Source: Gigaspora rosea
Lineage: Eukaryota > Glomeromycota > Glomeromycetes > Diversisporales > Gigasporaceae
DNA: 64,000 nt
Reading direction: 5' to 3'
Assembly (NCBI GenBank): GCA_003550325.1
Contig: QKWP01000135.1
Span: forward strand, 338,370 to 402,369
Shown: positions 57,966 to 64,000 of the stretch, piece by piece
How the letters are laid out: each line of letters begins with the position of its first letter
Position numbering within the stretch: the stretch's first letter is position 1
The notes under the pieces: generated by a model
Told to the model about the DNA's origin: nothing
Databases searched by the model: none
The model's input: only the letters and a program-made list of their open reading frames with translations
Translations under genes and position numbers: made by a program

Positions 57966-58862
57966 GAGTAATAGATGTAACGGTAAGTATAACAGACAAA
58001 TTTTTTATTTTTTTTTCAAGGGAGGTCTTTCCTCTATCTCTTTATTGATTTAATCATAATTATTTACATATATGGGCAATGGACTAGGAAAACCCGTCTT
58101 TGACACTTTTTTATCAATTTCAAGATTTTTGATTCAAATTAAAGTTCCGGTTTATATCTATGTATTTCGCTTTTTACCTACGTTAATATAATAATTTATC
58201 AAGATATTTTAACTACTAATTTTTTAACGATCGTGTTCTAAAAATAGATTTACAACCAAAGATTGACGAGTTACAAGTCACAACGTGATACAGCAGTAAG
58301 ACCAACCAATCAGGCGGGTGCCACAGGGTCACGTGCCACATGCGCAAGCCACCTAAAACTAGGCCATAAATACCAAGACTTCAAAACTAACAAACTCTGT
58401 CCTGAAATTTTGGAAGTGCCTTTTTGCCTCACCCTAACCCTTCGAACAAACACCTGATTCTGCTATTTTAACAGCCGGCTTGCTGCGGCAGGCGGGAAAC
58501 CACCGGCTGAATAATATAACACCTGGTCTGTTACTGCGGTTCCCGGCGCAATTACTATTGCTAACCTTCGGGAAACCAACGTTTCAGTCCTATTAGCAAC
58601 CACCATGCTGGTCTACTCTTGCTTTATTTAATTATTTATAATAAAATATCCCTGGCTCTTAACCCCAGTCAGTTTAAGCCCAAACTGAAGTGCTTGCCAA
58701 TGTTTTTCGAGTTATTTTATTGGTCAGATTACACGAGATTTGGATATATCAAGCGCTTGAATTTTGGAAATTATAAGTTTTGGAAATTACAAATTTTAGA
58801 CAAAACAATTTTCACCTCTTTTCTTGTTCGAATTAAAGTATACATTATTTTGATTTCAAAAG
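57966..58862. other. Flank of copy E; truncated miniature; GC-rich patch
   Basis: 58075-58260 matches one side of the 41519 miniature (GGACTAGGAAAACCCG ... ACGATCGTGTTCTAAAAATA). 58280-58620 is GC-rich for this window (GCCGGCTTGCTGCGGCAGGC near 58470) with CACCCTAACCC. It may be an LTR or other repeat end; no gene is recognised. Confidence 0.4.
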
Positions 58863-60100
58863 ATGAGAAATAAGGCACTTTGCAAATGGCTACGCTCAGG
58901 TGTAGTTATTCAAAACATGAAAACCTCTCTAGAGTCTACCCTAGACTCGTTATTCCAAATTTGTAAATTAAACATTTCGCGTGAAAAATTTTCAAACACA
59001 CTGAAAAATATTATTACTAATGACAAAACTTTCAGAGATGAACATCCACAACTGAGTAATTGGTATAAACCCACCAAAGAAATCAAAGACAAAAACACCA
59101 TTCGCAATTTTTAAAAAGACTCGTGTATATTGTGAGAACATAGTCGAAAATACGCGTAATTCTAATGTCATTGAAAATCTGGTTAACATCAATAATCACT
59201 TCAATATTGAGAATAACGAAAGCAACATCGAAAGTTTTGAAATAGAGACTGATAATGAAAGTCATTATAATTATATTAATGTTGAAAGCCAAAGCCCCGC
59301 GATCATTCTCCTCCGCCCAACTGCATTGAAAGCCCATTCTCCTCCGCCTGTAAGACGAATATATTCTTTTTCAGAAGCCGAACAAGGTGCAGTTGTCGAA
59401 TCGTTTACAACAATCGCAGAGAAAACTATAATTTCCTTGTAAAGTATGAAAATCAAATCCCTGATACAATCGTGGAAAATTTTGCTAAAAGCAAAAACCA
59501 CCCATTAGCACGGATTTCAGAAATGCAGATATTTTATCAATACTGAATTTTATTATAGAAAACATCAAAATTTTTCAAAGAGCATCGGCATTCCATGGGC
59601 TTCATAAAGCCAATCCAAAAAATCTTTTAACCGACTTTAAAAGTAAAGTACACCATAAGAATGCGCATGGAATTGTAGACAGTAATAAAGGTCGATGGTG
59701 CGACTTCGATTTGCAACTTGTCGCACAGTTAACGTGTGAAGTAGTTGCATGTATCGGAAACAATCATGAGACAGCATACACTATGAAAGAAAGATTTGAT
59801 GATGAACTTCGACATCGTTGGTCAAATACATCTACGGACAATCCTGCCAATTTCTTTATGAATATTCACAGTGAAAGACGCTTCTTAAAACGAAAATTTG
59901 ATGATACGGATCTCGATTCTATGACAGATTTCGTACTAAAAGCACTTGATAAGGTCGGTGAGCAAGAAATTGACGACAAACAAAGAATTATAAAATTATC
60001 ATTGGATGAGGACGAAACTTTATCAAAAATTTGGAAGACGGCAATGATTAAGAAAAATGAATCAGAACAAATCAAAAAATCTTACAAATTCATTGTTTAA
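58863..60100 (+). pseudogene. Unrecognised gene, broken into four frames
   Basis: Successive coding-like stretches: 58863-59114 (MRNKALCKWLRSGVVIQ ... NWYKP); a second frame to about 59440 (PFAIFKKTRVYCENIVEN ... an Asn/Glu-rich stretch ... VRRIYSFSEAEQGAVVESFT); a third to about 59547 (FLVKYENQIPDTIVENFAKS); a fourth to 60100 (IFQRASAFHGLHKANPKNLL ... GRWCDFDLQLVAQLTCEVVA ... SYKFIV). Amino-acid use is protein-like throughout, so one gene with at least three frameshifts, or unrecognised introns, is likely. No domain was recognised. About 410 codons in all. Confidence 0.45.
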
Positions 60101-61432
60101 TACAGTAAGAATTCAATTTAATTATCCTTTTATGCACAAATCCTTACAATTATTATTAATTATTTCAATTCTTTCAGAATTTAAGCTTTAATATCGATGA
60201 TTAAGTGTCAATAATGAACGTATTTTGTACCTCATTGATCTTCCTAATATGTAATTTCATTCGGTTAAAATATTTTCTATCATATGAAATTTATTTTTTC
60301 CAACATCCAAGTTCAAATTTCTAGTTGAACTTAGCTGCCACTGGTGATGCTTTTTCAGAGTAGTGAAGAATTTTACAAAAAAATGATAAAAACTTTCTTC
60401 TTTATTATTATTATTTTTCCACTTTAATTAGAACATTGCGAAAAAATAAACATAGCTACTTTGAAATAGTCTGACGCAACGTTTTCAATTGAGAAAAATA
60501 AGCACAATAATTGTGTTTTAATTTTGCTTATAAAAATCTGATCATAATAAAATTACCAATATAGCCGACATAGTTTTGATTATGTAGTTGATTTATCACC
60601 CTAATATAGCATACATATTTTGTAAGCACAATGAGTTTTCATTCATTTATTTTATAGTGAACTCTAAGATTTCTCAATCACAGTTCTAGCATACCAATGT
60701 AGATATAGGACTCAAATTTTTTTAGTTAGAATTGATTATCCGAAATAATCTATACAAATATGATACAAAATTGTGTGTCTGGATTTATAGGCTGCCAATG
60801 TTACCGAAGGCAGCCCTCTGCCGCAACAGTATGAGGCTAACAGCCGATTATGGGAGTTATTTTGACAAATCTAACATTTTTCCCAAGCTTGCTTACTAAA
60901 TCTATTTATTTGTTGAAGCCCTTGATTATTTCTAGGACGCGCATGGGCGTTATTTTGAAACTATGCAGCTATATAGAGGGCACGATTTCCTAAATAACGT
61001 CCATTCCTGTTATTTCGCGACAATATTGTAATTGGATTCATATTTAAGAAAAAAGAATGCAATATAATATATAATTTTTGATTAAAGAAAAAACTTTATA
61101 CACCAATGTCATTATACAATATTTACAATATACTGTAAATTGTTTCGTAATTCAATATATTTATCAGAGTTTTATGATTTAAATTCGTGTTTTGAAGCGA
61201 CAACATATATAAAGATTACCGGTATATTATATTTATAAAGTTAACATTCCAAACGGCTATGAACATCTAAAATGCCATTAAAATAATGTAAATGCTATAA
61301 GATTTTGAGATTCATTAATACAAAAGTTTCACTAATTTTCGTGATTAAACAATAGTTGAAATAAAATTATTGAAATTGCTATTATTTTTAGACTTTTAAT
61401 TTGTATAAACAAGTCTTATAAATTCATTTGAT
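60101..61432. other. Gene-free, then 3' flank of copy F
   Basis: 60101-60850 holds nothing supported. From about 60850 the BTB-unit flank appears (TTTTCCCAAGCTTGCTTACT ... ATTTCGCGACA near 61015 ... CTTTATACACC ... TAATTTTCGTGATTAAACAA), most like that of copy B. Confidence 0.5.
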
Positions 61433-61499
61433 TCATTTATTATGAATCTGAAATATTTCATATTCGTTTATAGAAAATTTACCCTCAACATCTCTCAAT

Positions 61500-62446
61500 C
61501 AGTGTATAAAATAGCATGATAAAAATCCGGATCTACCGTTTTTTATATTGCATATACCGGTATTTTAAAATTGGGCCGGTGCAACAAACGGTGCATGATC
61601 CGGAATTTTTTGAAGTAACCGGTGCGTGCATCTATGTGCCCCCAATGATCTGATGATCATTTTCTACTGTGAGCCGCAGAATGTATCCGGAAGCACGTGG
61701 TGATCGAGGTGGCGTAGTATAGATTTAACGGTTATGTTGATCCTTCCCTGAATAGGTTTTCCGGCAGTAAAAATCAGTAAACTCTGTAAAACCCGTAAAA
61801 TCAGTAAACGATGCATAATGATTATAATAGATATCATCGATATACGGATTAAAGTAGGAACAATCAGTATAAGTAGTAAAATCCCTTTTTATAGTTTTAC
61901 CACGTATAACGAATATACTCTGTCTTAAGTAAATGAAAGTATATAATAAAGGCCTTGTGCCCGAAGAAACAGGAGGAGTTATCTTGTTAATAATAAACTA
62001 CTGTCCCCCCACATTCATTGAATAAACTAACGATCTACTACTAAGTGGCATAGTAGTACGATCTTTCGTCAGTATTTCTTGTGCACCTGATTGTAACGTT
62101 AGGCTGTCCGGTGGTTTCTCGACGAACTGAGGACCTCAGTGGTTATTGTTGTTTTCCAAATGTCTCGACGTACTGAGATAGTTGTGGTTGTATTAGTTGA
62201 TAAGAGTGTTACCTCGAAGTATCGACGACCGAAGCCTTGAATATCCACTCGCCGAATCTAACACGCCTCCTTCGATACGGTTGTCCGGATTCTGGTTGGT
62301 TTGGATTTTGGTTGGATTTGGGTTGACCCGGAAGAGCCGATTTTCCGTTGTCACTACTAATGCAGGTTTTTTTTTTTTTTGAACCGGTATTTTTTTATAT
62401 AACAGGTGCATGTACCGGTAAATTAAAATTTCTATTTTAAACACTG
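61500..62446. mobile_element. hAT-like element inside copy F
   Basis: Ends CAGTGTATAAAATAG and, inverted, CAGTGTTTAAAATAG (14/15). Flanked by CTCTCAAT on both sides (61492-61499, 62447-62454). Subterminal ACCGGT and GGTGCATG words occur in both halves. Copies A-E lack the insertion. Without the LTR-like insert it would be about 257 bp. Confidence 0.88.
61668..62353. mobile_element. Possible solo LTR nested in the hAT-like element
   Basis: It starts TGTGAGCCGC and ends CCGTTGTCA, flanked by CTAC on both sides (61664-61667, 62354-62357). It differs in composition from the element around it and contains TATATAATAAAGG near 61944. The TG...CA ends, the 4-bp duplication and about 686 bp length fit a solo long terminal repeat. 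No second copy is in the window, so this is inference. Confidence 0.5.
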
Positions 62447-64000
62447 CTCTCAATCTGCTTTTCGTATGAATTCTTCTAATAAATACATTCATCCTTATTA
62501 TTGAAAATAATAAGGTCTTCAAAATTTACACCAGAATTATTACGAGAATAAAGAGCTTGAGCTGGATTTTGTACTCGACTTTGAATAGATGATTTCATGG
62601 TACCATTTTTCAATGAAAAAATGAAACTATTTTCTCATCTTGTGTATGTATAATTTTTTGATTTGTCCCAAGCGAGGGGATTGTAACCACCAAGAATTTC
62701 ATCAGTGTCTTTAACTTTCATAACTGTAACGGTATTTAGTTGTTTATCACATAACTTCCAAAAAGAGTCTGGACTAAACTCATCTTTGCTTCCTCGAAGA
62801 AGTAATTTAAATTCATAGGGAATGTTTGCTATATCATACGTTTCAGTTTTCTTATCAATCCATGTGACAATTTTCAGCTTTATGCTCTTCAGTAATAACT
62901 GTTGAAAATGGTTCTATTATTCTTGTTGGCAGTGATGATTTTAAAATAATACGAGGTGGCAGAACTGTTGATGAAATTTGTTTGCTTGGAGTCATTAATT
63001 TATTAGATAGATCTTTCCAAAGATTTTTTTCAAGAAGTTTTTTATATGGACGTATACTATCAACCACATCATCTCCAGGAATTTGAAAATAACGAATATG
63101 AGGTAGGCAATTTTTTAAAGTAGTTTTTACATTCTGAAAATTTTCTTGAGACCAGTTTTCAGGATTAGATGGTAATCCTGGATTCTTTGCGACACCCCAT
63201 TTAATTACATAATTCAAACTTCTATTTCTTTTAATTGCAAATCATCACGTTTGATAAGTGAAATTAGTGCATTTTCTTGAAGTGAAGTAAAATCTTCTGA
63301 ATCAAAGATGATATTTGGATATTTTATTGCGATATTATTACACCATTTTTGTAATTCTTGGAGTTTATTAATTTCGAAGCTTGTCTTGTAGACATAAGCA
63401 AAATGTAAACGTAACCAATGTGCTCTACTTCAATCAAATGAGTCTCAAGGTGTTTTACTAATTCTTCAAGAAGAAGTTCACAAGCAACTAACAAAATATC
63501 AAAAGTAGATGATACATCAAGATTTTCTAAAGAAAATACGCCTCCATAAATATACCTTAATGTTAAAATTATTATTAAATTACTTAAATTTATGATAATA
63601 TTTGTAGTATTAAAAAAATTGATAAAATAATACTTTACTTGATAATAATTTCAAAATGTTGAATTGAAATATTTTGCTTTAAATTGATTCTTATAATATT
63701 ATTCGACTCTTTGTTTACAAGTTCGTTACGAAAATACGAAGATCTATATTTCAAGATAGCAGAATGTGTTTTGAATTCTTTAATATCTGGAGATTTACCA
63801 ACCTCATTATAATCATCTCCATTTTCAAGAAGTTGAATATAATTATTTGAAAGGTTTTCAAAAAATTTATTTATCACTGTTGCCATGAATAATAGATGTA
63901 AAAGAAAATGAATAGTTGTAGATCATATATATTTTAAGGTAAAAAGGAACACGGACCAATTAAAATAAAAAATTTTTTATTCTGAGATATTTTTTTAAAA

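Larger units (their letters stand above)
61433..63886 (-). pseudogene. BTB-BACK-TLDc copy F, with nested insertions
   Basis: From ATG 63886 back to about 63000 it matches copy C at a constant offset of 18068 bp, with the same 9-nt deletion in exon 1 and the same two single-nt deletions in exon 2. It has an extra base near 62870 (CAATTTTCAG). The 3' part (below about 62600) is instead closest to copy A (GAATTCTTCT-ATAAATACATTCATCC). A 947-bp hAT-like element interrupts the last exon at 61500-62446, 8-bp duplication included. The tail to IFQIHNK-like sequence resumes at 61499. Not functional. Confidence 0.88.

Overview
The window looks like nuclear DNA of an arbuscular mycorrhizal fungus (Glomeromycotina, most like Rhizophagus). 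It is very AT-rich, with short GT-AG introns of about 70-135 nt. Its gene families are ones expanded in that lineage: BTB-BACK-TLDc proteins, Sel1 repeats joined to a kinase, and Uma2-type nuclease-fold proteins. The rest is packed with mobile-element debris. This assignment is inference from gene content; no marker gene is present.

Layout. 0.3-2.85 kb (minus): relic of an APE-type LINE. 3-10.2 kb: no genes, only inverted-repeat elements, a T-rich minisatellite and pogo-like miniatures. 11.25-21.24 kb (plus): a Sel1-repeat/protein-kinase gene split after codon 26 by an 8.1-kb LINE with an 18-bp target-site duplication. That LINE carries a 355-bp hAT-type miniature with its own 8-bp duplication. 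21.9-24.1 kb: a predicted two-TM miniprotein, a Uma2-like gene with a C2H2 finger (one single-nt frameshift), and a decayed zinc-ribbon/Vsr-like nuclease gene. 25.0-28.1 kb (minus): an intact four-exon DUF3712 membrane-protein gene, the clearest housekeeping-type gene here. 28.1-34.4 kb: sparse, with a possible small secreted protein and minisatellites. 34.5-64 kb (minus): six copies (A-F) of a BTB-BACK-TLDc gene with shared flanks, separated by many terminal-inverted-repeat elements. Only copy D reads through, and its last residues are frameshifted. A, B, C, E and F are pseudogenes.

The paralogous BTB copies supply empty sites, so several insertions can be defined to the base: a 147-bp element in A, another in A's 3' flank, and a solo-LTR-like sequence inside a hAT-like element inside F. 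C and F share the same two single-nt deletions and a 9-nt deletion at a constant offset of 18068 bp, so an already dead copy was duplicated or converted. The most novel protein signal is the LINE ORF1: both LINE copies encode six repeats of about 50-60 residues (Y-x-F-x-x-[IL]-P ... LP ... FPI) and no visible zinc knuckle. No rRNA, convincing tRNA or CRISPR array was seen.
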